DNA from: Diphasiastrum complanatum
Lineage: Eukaryota; Streptophyta; Lycopodiopsida; Lycopodiales; Lycopodiaceae
Direction: 5' to 3'
Length of the DNA: 64,000 nt
Assembly (NCBI GenBank): GCA_029204225.1
Contig: CM055093.1
Coordinates: 33,057,777-33,121,776, forward strand
Shown here: piece after piece, positions 33,307-47,500 of the stretch
Position numbering within the stretch: position 1 is the first letter of the stretch
How the letters are laid out: every line of letters begins with the position of its first letter
Notes under the pieces: generated by a model
What the model was told of the DNA's origin: nothing
What the model saw: only the letters and a program-made list of their open reading frames with translations
Database searches by the model: none
Made by a program: the position numbers and the translations under genes

Positions 33307-34091
33307 ATGCACTTGTTAAACCTAGCCTAAAGCGTTAGCTCGGGCCACGAAAATTTCTTTTACTCCACTTTTATTATGAGACACCTAATTTTTAGGGTTT
33401 CTTCGATAGTATCTGCATAAGCATAATGGTTGTACTTAGCTACATGCAAGTAGCAAAGAAGAGCATAATCTTGATTTTAGATTTCTACCTTATTGGTTTG
33501 TAGTACTAGATGTTGTAAGCAAGTTATTGCTTTGTTAATCTAGGATACCGTGGGTTGTTGGTGGTTAGGTTGTTTGTTTAAAATATTTTCCAAGATAAAT
33601 CATTGTGCTCATATGAATGTCTTTGTTTTGTGTTTGTGCATGATCTATCTTTTGCACTATATAGATTCAATCAACTATTGTTTCTCTATATCTAATTTTT
33701 ACACTTTTTCTTGGTGATGAAGTTTCTAATTTGATCCACGACTTTGTCTACTTCAGATGTATACTTGGTTTGTTTGTTTTTTCCTTCTTTGCTTACTAAT
33801 ATTTGATGATCTTTTGCATAGTCTACTTTAAGACTTTGAACTTCATCACTTTGTGAGTGGTAGCCCTTTCAGTTTTGGAAGATTGAGTGGTTTTTCTAGT
33901 TGCTTGGTTGTGCATAATAATGTCCATATTTGATATTTTCATCATAAATGTTATATTCATGTTTGTTAAGTAGCAAGGCTTGTCATGTGCACACTTGTTT
34001 GCCTTGTTGGTTTTGTTGATTAGTTTAAGCTATCAGTTGTCCAACTTTCAGATATTTCAAGATTTTTGGTGCCACCCTTTGCAATTCCAAA
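33303..34091. other. No gene recognised
   Basis: T-rich DNA; no protein motif or RNA gene seen. Confidence 0.4.
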
Positions 34092-34441
34092 ATCGACGGT
34101 GTCCAAGGTACTACCACTTATCGATGGCGATTTGCATCTACTCATGGATTGCCTTGACAAGTGGACTTACCCCATGTTGGCATCCACCTTTGCTAGCTAG
34201 GTAAGTCCAATTTTGTGTGAAAGGTGGAGGGGGCCCTTAGAGGGGTGTTAGCTCCCCTTCGTCTTATAATCGATGGTGTCCTAGGTACTACCACTTATCG
34301 AGGGTGGTTTGCATGTGCTCATGGATTGCCTTGACAAGTGGACTTACGCCATGTTGGCATCCACCTTTGCTAGCTAGGTAAGTCCAACTGTGTGTGCAAG
34401 GTGGCGGGGGCCCTTAGAGGGTTGCAGCTCCCCTCCTGCTT
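34092..34441 (+). repeat. 177-bp tandem duplication
   Basis: Two adjacent copies (starts at 34092 and 34269) share GGTACTACCACTTATCGA, CTCATGGATTGCCTTGACAA, GTTGGCATCCACCTTTGCTA and GGGGGCCCTTAGAGG. They are roughly 90 percent alike by eye. Frames across the unit are not conserved as protein. Confidence 0.92.
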
Positions 34442-36198
34442 ATCCATCGCATATCTAAAATTACAATAACATATACCATAACCCTACTATTTGGAAGGTG
34501 CCACTAGAGGCACTCTTTGTATGGGAATATGGGAATGCTAACATCAATGTCAATCTTGTGGCTTCTTTGTAGTCTTCCTTCGTGCCTCACCATGGAGGAT
34601 GGCATGAAGCATAACCTCCACTACATTTGAGTGAGGAGTCCACTCTCATAGAATGTGCTCCCTATTTCATCTCTAAAACACAGGGCAAATTTAAGAACAG
34701 TTAACCATTCACACCTAGTCATCCTATGCAAATCGAAATTCGCCAAGTGGTAGATTTTTTTATTATACTCATGGATGGAGTTATGGGTTGATGTGGGTGT
34801 AATGTAGACATTCACATGCTTGTTGACTGTTTTGCATTGAGCAAGGCATGGGGTCTCAACCCTCTGTGCACACACATTGGACATTATGAGAGACTTGTCC
34901 CTACATTCAATTGCTTTCACATGGAGATTTTGCTTGTAGGATTGTATTTGAAGATTTGATTGTCTTGTTTTGCCACATTATTACAAAACACTAGCATCAT
35001 TAAGTACAATATTTACAATGTATAACCACATTTGGAGGGCAAGCCAATTTGGAGTTCATGGGCTTCAAGATATCTCTACTCCACACACATACTCAAATTT
35101 GAGACTACGTCTCCATTGCTATAAGTAACACTTTATTGAACCTGGTTGTGATGCAAGATGTGATGTACCATTTTGATGAACTAAGGAACTTGAGAAAATG
35201 TCATATATTGAACAAATGACGTGGCGAACTTTCTTGCAGCCAAGCCTAGAGCACCCTAGTGCTTCTTGTGCATTGATGTGTTCTTTTTTCTCCCAATTGT
35301 GTGAGTCGCGTTCTTGCTAGTATGGAACTAACAAACACTAGTTCGTTCAAGTGCGCAATTGCATTTTCATTTTATTTTATGTTTTTCTTTTGGCCTCGAT
35401 ACAAGTTGCTACACACATTGTAAGTGATGGCCTAACGTGCGTGTTCAAGTTACACAATCACATGTTATTTGATGTGACAACAAGAAACCATTTCTCTCCA
35501 AATGCTCGGAGCTCAGGTTGTTCTGTTCGTTCGGGGAAAAACAATTCCATTTCTTCACAACAAAACAGTCAAAATGTGATCACTTGACCAGGTCAAGGCA
35601 CCCAAGTGAGAGGAACATATTACGCACGAAAGGCCCCACACTCATCCATCAATGCAAAAGTGAGAGGAGCGTAACGTTCATTGTGACAGAGGGTGCAGGC
35701 AAGGGAGGGCACCACCCGCATCCAACGATGATGCAGAATGATTATGAGATGTCATCATGATATATCACCTATCAAGGAGGGTGGGGCCATGGTGAGGTCG
35801 TAGTGACACCCCCTTGGTCCGCCAGTCCAGTGGAGAATACACTCCTCATGGCAGTCAATGCCTTTCAGGTAGCTTCTCTCATGGAGGGTATTGAGTAAGA
35901 GACCCCCCTAATCCCCCTTGAGACTAGGCGCAGCTTTCTTCATGGAGGAGTGGGGCCAACCCAAAAGAAGCCACGTTGTGGATTGAGTGTGCTTCACCCC
36001 CTCATCTCCAATTTAGCCCACAGAAGGTCAACCACCAACCCCCCCAACCCCCCCCCCTTGTCCCAGATATCTAGCGCCTTGTCACTTGGATTTTTGCCAA
36101 GTGGCACTGTGACACTTGGGCGCTTTGCAACGGTCGATCTTTTAGAAAACGTGGCGAGATCTGAACGCTTTTAGCCAGATCTAACGGTGTCTGCGCTG
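34442..36198. other. No gene recognised; upstream of the G6PDH locus
   Basis: Mixed DNA. Several CCCCCC runs near 35905-36060 and short frames occur, but there is no motif. The last few hundred bases would be the promoter region of the G6PDH gene. Confidence 0.4.
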
Positions 36199-36200
36199 GG

Positions 36201-36251
<51 letters not shown>
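36199..36251 (+). repeat. (CT)n microsatellite at the presumed G6PDH 5' end
   Basis: About 26 CT units, immediately before the inferred first untranslated exon. Confidence 0.96.
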
Positions 36252-36255
<4 letters not shown>

Positions 36256-38541
36256 TTTCTTTCTGTCTTGTCGCAGCAGCATCCGCTCTCCATCGCCGTG
36301 ATCTGACACGCCTCCTATTCCTCAATTTCTGCGATTTCATGATTTCTCAGGATTGCTGGAAATCCATAGAAAATTACCCACTTGATTAGATTCTGTGAAG
36401 GACTGCATTGTCCCATTGAAGCTCTGCTCTGGCTGTGGGAAGGCTTGAATTCGTTTGCGATCGGCAGGAATTCTCATTCTCATTCTGTTCTAAAGTAGCG
36501 GCGAAGAGAGTTGCTGATGCTGGGAGCTTCTGATACGCATCGTTGCTGCCTTGATTGCAGGTAGATGATCTCAATTCGATTTAGTTGAAGCCATTGGTGT
36601 TTGATTGTGTGTCTATGTGGGCTGGGTGGAAAGTCTAGCCTTTGTGGTGAGCAGCTGAGCTCCATTCCTCTTTTCTCTTACAGAAATTGAGCATTGATTC
36701 TATCAGCTTGTTGGGTGCTGTTATGTAGATCCGAGTAAGGAAGATCATATGAAGCAGGAAATCGTCATGCACTAGCAGCTTCTCGTACCCTATCTGTTTG
36801 GTTCTTTTCTCTAAACAGTTATTAATATGGACTAACGATCCATCATGAACGAATAAATAATTCCTCAGAATGGTCTTGGCACGATCCATTGCTGTTTTGG
36901 CATAATTGAGATCCGTTTATGTCGTTTTATTGTGGGGGTTCTTTTACTGTATTGGTTCACAAGCTTTGTGTCTAAAACAAAAGCCACTTACTTTATTGTA
37001 GAGAATATTCTACCGAATGAATTTTTTAGCAAAGAAGCTCGAGTGTGAGGACGAAGCTCCTTTTCGGAATTTGTCTTACTTAAGAGCAACGTCCAGGGAC
37101 TTGCTTATGCACTCCTAATCTTTTATTTAGTTGTCCTTGAAGTACTTATTTATCTCAATTAGCAAATCTGCTCACTGATCACCGCTCAATGGTGATAAAG
37201 TATGGTCAGGTGTTAAAATACATAGCTCAAGTAGCAATATGCAGAAGCTGCCAGGAGCTACACTGCCTCTGATTTAGTGGAATGTGTCTATGGGGAACTT
37301 GTGCACCCTCGCCACATGTGCATTTTTCATTTCGAAGGCAACTGGCATTTACAACAAGCAGCATTTGATTTTGTTATCAGATAATCACTCAGTTGGTAAA
37401 CATAATAGTAAGTGTGAGGAGCCTCTTCATTCTTCTTACAACAACAAATGTGTTCGATTGTAGCTATGATTGGCCTTAGGGCAGAATATGACATCAGGTG
37501 CCCGGGCAGAGCAGAAGTCAGGAAACGAATAAAATCTGGGATGCAAAATGATCATGTGTTTTCCCTATTTTTATTCAGCTTACTGGATTCCAGTTTAATT
37601 TGCACTATACAGTGAGACTTACTCATGAGCATTGTCCATAGTTCCGATGAAAACCTAGTGAGGCTGCTAATTGTCTTGTAGCTATTTTTGATGAGACCTA
37701 ATGAGGCTGCAAAATTTTCTGATATACTGAACAACTCTCAAATAACAGATAAACTGAGGCTTACACTCGGGACACAGATTTAAATTTGTCTTGAAACTTT
37801 CCCTTCTTCCAGCAACAATGATGTAATCCTATAGTTGCTTCACATTGAAAAGGCTAATGTATTATTTTTGTGAAGATTTTGTCTGATTGTCTTGTTTTGA
37901 ATGTTTAGCCTCTTTCTCTTAGCGATGCCATGTCTTCAATATATGGTGGATGTTATTTATGTCTACCTTCTGTTTTCAAAGTATTCCAGCACATGCAGAA
38001 GAAAACTGTCCCCAATATTGGCAATTCACATTTTGAGTCAAAAGGTAGATGTTGGAACTCACTGAAGTTTTAGAAATTGATGTTGGAACTCACTGAACAT
38101 TTAGAAATTTGGTCTTTAGCATCTCTAGCAGCATAAGTAGGCTAATACAGCAAACATTATTGACTAAACATTTTCCCTTTTGTTCAATTGCAGAATCCGG
38201 ATACACCTATCTTGTTGGGCTTTTTGCATTGAAAGGTAAGAAATGGAGCCTTCATAAATAGATATTGTTTGAGAGGACTGGCAATAAAAAAAACTCAACT
38301 AGTTTGAAGTACCCCTAAGCATGCAAGAAGTTGAATGCCAAGTAAACTTGGATTTATGTCTTGCTGAAGGTCTCTGTAAAGCATTGTCAACAATATGCTG
38401 AAAACAAAATATTGAGACAAAGGTCAGAAGGCCTTCTGATAAGCCGATCAACAGAAGAGGAAGATCCTTCCTTTTGGCATCACAACATAGAGCAAAGCTA
38501 TTCTTGGGAGCCTAAGATCAGTAGATCAGATTGCTCCTAAG
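36252..38541 (+). other. Inferred 5' untranslated exons and introns of the G6PDH gene
   Basis: The coding frame opens at 38542 with an in-frame stop upstream (TAG of ACATAG near 38490), so the leader extends left. A plausible first exon ends at 36560 (TTGATTGCAG|GTAGATGATC). A plausible second untranslated exon is 38194-38235 (TTCAATTGCAG|AATCCGG ... GAAAG|GTAAGA). An acceptor for the exon with the start codon may lie near 38450. The intervening 1.6 kb is ordinary non-coding DNA. This is inference from splice-like sites; transcript data would be decisive. Confidence 0.4.
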
Positions 38542-41500
38542 ATGGATTGCAAAACTTATGCACGTTTGCCAAGCGCAGTGAGATCTGTCCAAGGGGGGTG
38601 TCTCTCAATAGTTATTCTTGGAGCTTCTGGTGATCTTGCAAAGAAGAAGACATTCCCAGCTGTTTTTAATCTTTTTCGCCAGGTGTATGTCTTCTTTACT
38701 CAGATGCAGTAGCCAGTCTCTTATTCATCAAGTGTATAGGCATTATGTAGAATATCTCAACTTTCAAATTATTACGTATCTGGACTCTTCTGGAGGTTTA
38801 TTTTACCTTAAGCTAAACAACTCTCATAGAAGGCTCATACTAAAGAAATATCTAGCATCTATCTCTTTTTTAAAGTGCTGTAATTTGACATCATATAACA
38901 GTCAAATGAGTACAGTTACTAGTTAGAAGCTTGGACTATACTGATTTGTGTTTTTGCTGTGCTATAGGGATTTTTACCTGAACATCAGCTGCAATTTTTT
39001 GGCTATGCCAGGTCACGTCTTTCAGATCAAGAGCTACGAGATCGTCTACGTGGGTTCGTAGCTTCCAATCTTATTGCTTTCCTGATATTTTATAGAAAGA
39101 TACACTGATTTGAATAAATTCTTCCCAGCCAATTGTTGCTTAAACTGAAATCAGATTCCAATGGACCACAGTAGTTCCCTTTTATTTTAGCCCAAGTACA
39201 TCGCCAGGTAACTATGTAACTGCATAAATATAGTAATCATCTAACTTTTTATCACATGGCCCCGATAATGTGATCACTTTATATTGGATTCTCTGTATGC
39301 AATTGAAGTGAGCCTATTTTCTCGTTCATTTTTTTAGATCTGTCAATATGACTACAGAGGGAATCATTGTATGTTTTTGCAACAGGGAACACCAGATGAT
39401 TATGGATTATATAGATACTTTGAAATGTTATGTTGGACAGATGAAGATTGTATGTGCAATTGCCACGTTGATGCATGAGATTAGCTTAACATGATATTTA
39501 TGGAATAGAAGCTGTAGAATCTGAGGTAGACCGTAGAATGTTCTTGATTGAGATGCTGTACGCTCAATACACTCTGAGGAAGCTTGCCTTAGTTGTGTTC
39601 TGCTGTTTTATGCATTCATCTTATGTAAGACAAACTTACATCAGATACCTCCACTGCCGATTTATGTGAAGTGGAATGCGGCCAGCTTACTTTCTCCTCT
39701 TTTGATTTTTATATCGTATGTCAGATTCAGCAGTTTTGCAAATCTCTCTCAATCAATCAGACGCATTCCCAAAGCTTAGCATATTCCTTTGGTCGTATTG
39801 CTTCCTACAACAGGTTATCTGTAATTCTTTATGTCTTTTTGGTCTTGTACGATCCTTTATTTTAGGCCCTTGTGATTCATCTTTCAATCTTATGTTCATT
39901 GACTACTTTGTGTTTGTCTTTTATATCTTCAACATCTGCCCTTTTTCGGTTTACAGTTCCTATCTATTAGAGGGCTAATACAGAAAGACGTGGAAGTAGA
40001 AAAGCTGCTATTGTATATCCCTGGGCTTGGATGAATATAAGGAGGTTCATGTTTTACCAGAATAATGAGATCATTCTCCAAATAGGCAGGCGTTTGCCCT
40101 CCTGTTGAGTGAACTTAAAACTGATGTTTCTCCCATATGTGCATGTACAGACCATATCTGTCTACATATGTAAGTGTCTAAGGTATTTAGACTTGGGTTC
40201 TCTCCACTTGGAATAACTGGCTCAGTATATCTCTTGATTGCTATGAAATGGCTGGGAATCCCTACTTCTCATCAATTTCTCTGCGCCGTAAATATTAGTA
40301 TTTGTAAGTATCTGTCTTCATATGTAAGTGTCTGCTGTATATAGACTTGGGTTCTACACAACTGGAGTAAGTGGTTCAGTATATATCTTGATTGCTATGA
40401 AATGGCTGGCATCCCTACTATGTCTTTGATCAATTTCTCTGCACCGTGGATATCAGAATTTCAAGCTTAAGCATGCGGAATAATATCAATCAAACAACTA
40501 TGTGGGGTCTATTGGAATTTTGATCTGAATCTTGGCATTGTCCATGCCATTTGTGATGGCTGACAGATACTTGAAAGCTGGTGGGACAGATCCAAGCAAA
40601 GATGCAGCTACAGTTATCAATCACTTTTTGAGTCTGGTAAAACTGTGCTGCTCATGAAGTTCAAATAAGAGGATAACTCTTTGGTGCATTGCTTGTTAGT
40701 CAGCCATAATGAAATCGTTGCATTATTATTCTTTCTGAAGATGGTTTTATGGGAAGGTGGGTGCTCAAGATGAGAACTATTTGCTGACATTAGCTTTTGG
40801 TTGGTTAGGTTACCTACACATCCGGTGCCTATGATACTGAAGAGGGCTTTATTAAGCTCAATGAGATCATCTCATTTCATGAGGTTGCAAAAGGTGGCAA
40901 GGAAGGTCCGACTAGAAGATTGTTCTATCTTGCACTGCCACCATCAGTTTATCCTGTGGTGTGCAAATTGATACGACAACACTGCATGAACCAGCGTAAG
41001 ATACTACTTATCTATTGTCGCAAAAGATAACAGTCTTTATATCTCGAATAATCTTATCTTCTGTTTAAAGCAGAAGCTTGATCGCTTACCAATGCTTAAG
41101 TTCTGCAAAGCTATGAAATTAACATTAAAGAAAAGTGATAACCACTATATCTTTTTTCCGAAAAAGGCCAAACATACTAAGAAGGTTCAACAATTCTTTT
41201 GATTAGAGTGCGGAAGACAGCCTTCAATGAATTCGCAAGATATTTCTATAGCCCATACTCACTGCATTTAGGCCATAAGTATTCTTATGATTACCTAAGA
41301 CATGGCTACAATAGGTAAAAGAGCTATGCTAATGTCTTTCCTTCATGAGTGCCAGAATGGACTGATGAATTTTCAAGGCATTATTCACGCAAAATTCGTT
41401 CATTACGATTGTATATATCTCGTAGTACGTCGGAGTCATAGTAAATATGCCTCCAATCTTCGATGAGAAATATCTCGTGATATTTTGTTTCTAGCATCTT

Positions 41501-44500
41501 TCCCTTCATAAATGCGAGAATGCATTGATGAAAGACAGATTTTCCTGAAAAAGGTAGTCTTGTCGTATGAAGAACTCAGTGTATGATTTGTAAGTGACAT
41601 AACATCCTTCTGGCTTGCTAGACTAATACAGGTAATGCTTGAGGCCTGTGCTAATGTGAATTATGTTCACGTGAATACTCTTGATATTCGAACTTTATAT
41701 GGAAATTGAATGAGAGCAATTTATCTGTTTTCTGACGTATATGTAGCAATGCCATCTGTAATGCATCTCATAACATGCCGATGAAACACACATATGGACA
41801 GCAGGCATTGCAGAGACGGAACTGCCATGCAAAAGAGAAACGGAAAAGCTTATGTGAAACAAACTTAAAACCTTTGTTCTTGTTAAATCTACTTTGAAAT
41901 AAGTGAAAGTTCCTGCTGTGGAGCCATTACCACCTGATAAACCTCTAGACCATTTTTATTTACTCTGAAAAGACAGTTGTAAGCAGTTTATAAGGCTGCC
42001 TGGTATCTTAGCCTGTGTACAAACTAAGCCAACGGTATGGCTGCTTCAGGTGGCTGGACAAGAGTGGTCGTGGAAAAACCTTTTGGCAAAGATTTGGCTT
42101 CCGCTGAAGCACTAAGCAATCAGCTTGGAGAGCTGTTCACTGAAGACCAGCTATATCGCATAGACCACTATCTTGGCAAAGAGATAGTCCAGAATTTGGT
42201 ATGAGATTCTATTATTGCAGTTGGTCAGTTTAATTACCATCATTTTGCATAATTTCCTGTACTCATGTCTGCACGAAGTGCCTTGAAACTTTCTGGTGGC
42301 TGACTTGTATCCTTTAACCCAGCTTGTCATGAGATTTGCAAACCGTATTTTTGTGCCGATTTGGAACCGAGATAACATCGCCAACATTCAGGTAATGCAT
42401 CTAGTTTTTCGCACAACTCACTTTTGCAAATTTCTCTTCACTTGATGAGTATCTCTTCTAGCCTTGCTTTAAATCCTCAGTCTTATACTTACAGTGGCCG
42501 TCAAGCAAGGCGAGGAAATGAAAATTCTAGTAAAGGCCATTACAGCATCAAAATTTGTTTGTTCTCCTTCATTCATAACAACGGACTCTCTTCTGAGTAA
42601 CTAAGAAGGCCTTCCAAGGCATGTACGAACAGCTCTAAAAAACTCTACTGTTGTACATGCTTTTGAACTATAAGTTCTGTCCATTCGAGACCTGGATATG
42701 CACCTTATCGTACTATCATATGGCACAGTTTTCCATAAGAAGTGCCAATTCAATATATATATTTATGCAGTCTTCCACAGCGCAATTGCAACTGATGTGC
42801 TTTTGGTCATACTGTAGCTGTAGCTAAGTCAAACATCCGAAAGTACTTAATTGGAATGCATGGATTATGGTCTTACTTCTAGCTGTTTAAATGCAGATTG
42901 TTTTCAAAGAGGATTTTGGTACAGAAGGACGAGGTGGTTACTTTGATGAATATGGGTATTTTTGCAATGCTTTTGACATTTGTTCGATCTGTCATGTGCA
43001 AAGCAAGATCTGTATGAGTAATGCTAGGATGTGTCCTTTTCTAACAAAGCCATATTCAACAAACAGATTTGCCATGAAAATTATGTGCGTTAATGATTCA
43101 CTTGGAAACTGAGAAGCTTATGTCTCCAAATTTTAAAATAATTTACGTGGAAATGAGAAGTTTGTACCTGCCTTTGGCTTAGACAGTACTAACCTGATAT
43201 GTTTGATGACTGTGCAGAATCGTTCGGGACATCATTCAAAATCATCTCTTGCAGGTAACTGTAAGATTGTGGTTATGGGTGTGCAACGTAATTAGGAACT
43301 AGGCAAACGAACGTCTGAAAATTGTAGTCTGTAACTGTTGAAACTCATAAAGGGCTGCAGCAAGATTGAACCCAGTTACCAACAATTTCCTGGTTATGAA
43401 TAAATGGGCCTATACAGGTTTCACCTTCAATGTATGATGTTTCAACTATCTTATAACAGACGCAAGGTCTAACTATCATAACAAAATTGCCTTTCATATA
43501 GAGGAAAAGCAACCAGCTGGTATACAGAAGATATGATTGCTCACTACCAGAGGAAATTGGAACTATGTGAGACTTTCTGTGCTTTAGCTCTTATGGCATC
43601 CCAATTAACTTTTTGCTGTCCTTGTGACTCCTTGATTGGAACAGATGAGTGAAGCCTTTTCATGAAGTAAACATTCAGCAATCATTTTATGTGATGGTAG
43701 ACAAAATAAGGAACATAGACTAAAGGGATAGTTTTCAACATAAACTTGACTTTGTAGAACATCAATGTGCAAGGCTCTGCAAGCTATACATATGTGGGTT
43801 CATAGGCAGATAAAAAACCAGATAATTTCTCATCATCAATTGAGATGGTAGTATGATTTTGGCAGAGAACCATGTGATCTTTTGTGTTGTATCTGTACCA
43901 AAGTCTTTGTACTCTAGCCATGCTCCTCAAGCTTCCATTTTTCAAGATGGAATATTGTTAACCAGTCATGCTTTTCAAAGAAAAGACCATGAAATCTCAT
44001 GTAAACTGCAATTCCATAATGAAGCTTTCAAGTTTCAAGGAAATTCCTTATGAGCATGTAAGATTTTCTTTGAAAGATACAGGAGTTTTAAAATTTTGAA
44101 AGGATTTGTCATGAAGTCGTGCCTTAGAAAGGCTACAATTTCAGAACAGTCCTTGATTAAAGGTTTGACTTTCATTTGTGAAGTATGCCTATAGATGAAT
44201 AAAAGCGGAGACTGCTATAGATGTAAAGCATGATACCAATACCATGCTGTTCAAAGCTTTAAAAAAATGCATGGAAGTGTACGTGTCATTTATGGGCTTT
44301 TCACAATCACTAAATGTTATATATTGGCCATGAACTAGAAATAATAATCAGAAGCATTCAGTTCATGGGTTAACGCTCCAAGCATGGTAGTACTATGCAT
44401 GTTGCTTGAAGCCTTAGAAATATACATATTCTCTGTAATGTCATTAACTAGCATTCACAAAACTTTGATTAACAAGTTAACATTCCAAGCCTATCCTAAA

Positions 44501-47500
44501 ATGACGTGTGACTGGTAGATGAGATGTACACAAGCAGAGTTAGCAATTTGTTTGTAAAACTGACAAAATATTGAGACCTTTATGGTTAACATCTCAAAAG
44601 AAATCGCATTAATTTGCCCTTGAAAATCCAATTGTTGGTTATACTGGATTGAATCATCAGAACCGTCTACATTTTTATCTTGGGATTCACATTGTCACTT
44701 TCATTCTTGGATTGTAGAACCAGTCTCAATTTATAGCTGCAATCCCCTTTCTAGTTTATTCAGTAGGATAACCTTTCTTTGTTCATATCTTATTGCAGGT
44801 TTTGTGTTTAGTGGCAATGGAAAAACCAGTGACACTTACACCAGAGCATATCCGGGACGAAAAAGTAAAGGTATACTACCTTCTGGCCTTAATTGACTTT
44901 TGCATCAATCCAATCAACCTCGTATATGCAGCAAGTTACAAAAGCACAATCTATCCAGTCACAATTGAAAGGTCTTTAGCAGCATGGTTCTTAAGTAGAT
45001 AAGCACTTAACCTGCTTTTGTAAAGAAAAGGCAGCTTCAAGGCTGAAGGTCAAAACAAATCCATTCATAGAGTCAATCTATGGATCTTGTATCAATGAAG
45101 CATGAATGCCTATAATAGACACAACCAAGCAATCTCCCAGGAAGAATGACCAAGAGAATTCGTTTTAATCAACGGCTGAAGCCTTACAAGCAATAGCAAA
45201 GGGTTCTCCCACGAAGAGCCCAAAGCAATACCAATAAGCTGGGTAATCAATGAATTTATAAATCACTAATGTCTAAATGATAGCCCTATATATGTTGTAT
45301 ACTATCTAGAGGACCTTAGTGGAACATTTTAGAGTTTAGGGGAACTTAGGATACCTGGGTCCCATCAGCATGTGCCCTTAATGGTAACTGGACCATTACC
45401 CAAAGGTATAATTAGGGGATATTTTTAGTATATAACTCTCCCCAACTTTAGAAAACATTGCCTCAATGGGGGTTACAAAAAAATTACTATACCCGAAAAA
45501 ACTAGAAGATTAGTAATATTTAATCGTCAAACTAGCTTAAAAGAAGAAAATGCATGTACCAATAAAGATATTGAAAGAGAGGACATAATTCATCACAACA
45601 AGTATTCAAATGTGACACTGTAACTCATGTTGTACATGTATCTCTAATGTAATGAACAACATGATGCTACTGTAAATTAGCTATTATAACTGGCATAGAA
45701 ATAAGCCGATACTGAAACTCGCTCAAGGCACTCTAATAGTCCAAGAATGGCCGAAGAAATTGTCGTCATGCATGTAGGAATCCAAAATCAAGACTATTCA
45801 TTAACACAAAGTATTCGCAAACAGAAGAGAGAGATGGTTAGATGACCCTCTTGTAGAAACTTGTGGATAGCCAATATGAACAGTAAATTGCTTAATAAAA
45901 GTGTCTTATACAAATGGGATGCACACATATATATAGTCCAAGATGACTATCTAACTTCATGACTATTGGCTATCCAACTACTTGACTATTGGCTTTCCAA
46001 CTACTTGACTATTGGCTGTCCAACTACTTGACTATTGACTATCCAACTTTCTATAAGTTACCTAGAAAGAATAAGGTACCTCCAATATGTCAAGTTGGGG
46101 TACTTAATGTCACAATTAGGCCTAGTGGACCCATGAGTCCCTACCAAGTTAATTTCATACTAACTTAGCTAACTCTAAGTTTAGTAGGCCTAATATAATA
46201 AATGACCATGGTTACACAACTCTCGACCTTTTGGGTCAAAGTAACCTATGGTAATGTAAGCAATTCCATTTACATTCCAACACCCTCCATAAATGGAAAT
46301 GCATAACATAACATGAAGTAACTTCTTGAAAGAGAAAAATGCAACTTGCTGTCCGAACGTCATGTCGCCAAATAAACTTCGCACCGAAGTAGTCGAAATC
46401 TCATCCCCAATCATGTCCAACATATAAAAGAAAAAGAATGCGTAATAATGAAGCATCAAGTCGAAGGGTGAGGATTTGCATGCTCCATCCGAAGTAGGGA
46501 TCCAACATAAACTTGACAATAAGTCGAAACATGGACTTGTAATCCATCATAGGTTCCCACATCATTCGAAAATACTTCTTACCATAAGGACAATAAATAA
46601 GAGTACCAAACTGTTTTGGCATCACATCCTCCCAAACCTTACCATCAATGACTTGCTCACATAGAATAGGCAATGTACATGTTGTCCATAATCTTCCGCA
46701 GGCTGTTCCTGAAGCATAATGGACTGCTCATGATGTAAAATGGGCTGTAAATGACCAAAACTTGTGGGGAACGCCCTTTGCCTTAAGCATGCAACGAGCC
46801 ATCTCCATGATTGTACGATTTTTCCTCTCGGCAACACCATTTTGTTGCGGTGTGTAAGGTGTAGTCATTTGATGTAGGATGCCTTTGCTTTGAAGAAACG
46901 TGCCGAACGTACTTTTAATGTATTCCCCTCCTCGGTCGGTACGTAGTATCTTCAAAGTATGCCCAAATTGATTTTCTATCATAGCAAGTATGCATCCTTC
47001 TCATACATGTCCTTCGGGATGCTCCATATTCGGAATGCCTTCCACCATGTTGAATTTCTTCAACATATTCAAACTTCCAAAATTGAGGTGCCCGTACCTC
47101 GCATGCCATAGTTTAGCCAACTCCAATGCATGTGAATTAGTAGCAACAAGACCAAAGGATGTCAAAGCTTTTAGGTTCATAAATATCAACAAAAACAAGC
47201 CTCCTCACAAAGTTCCGGAAGCAACAGTTAAAAGTGATCTCTTTGGGTCTTTTATAAGACATTTGTCTTCTTTAAATTCTACAATCAATCCTTGATTCAT
47301 GATTGTAGAGACCGAATGAGATTTTTCTTAATCTTAGGAACATAAAGTACATTTCGAATGTACTTTTCTTCTCCATTGGGAAGAATGAGGGGTATAGATC
47401 CAATGCCTTTAATTGGATAGGAGGTGTTGTCAACACCTTGAACCTTGCTTCCATCTTTGATTTTCATAAGCTTTGTGAAGACGTCTCTATGGTGAGTCAT

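Noticed and set aside
39044-39061. Alternative exon 2 donors of G6PDH (at 39050 and 39057)
   Set aside because: They would break the frame or the conserved LRGYL motif; the donor after 39053 keeps both.
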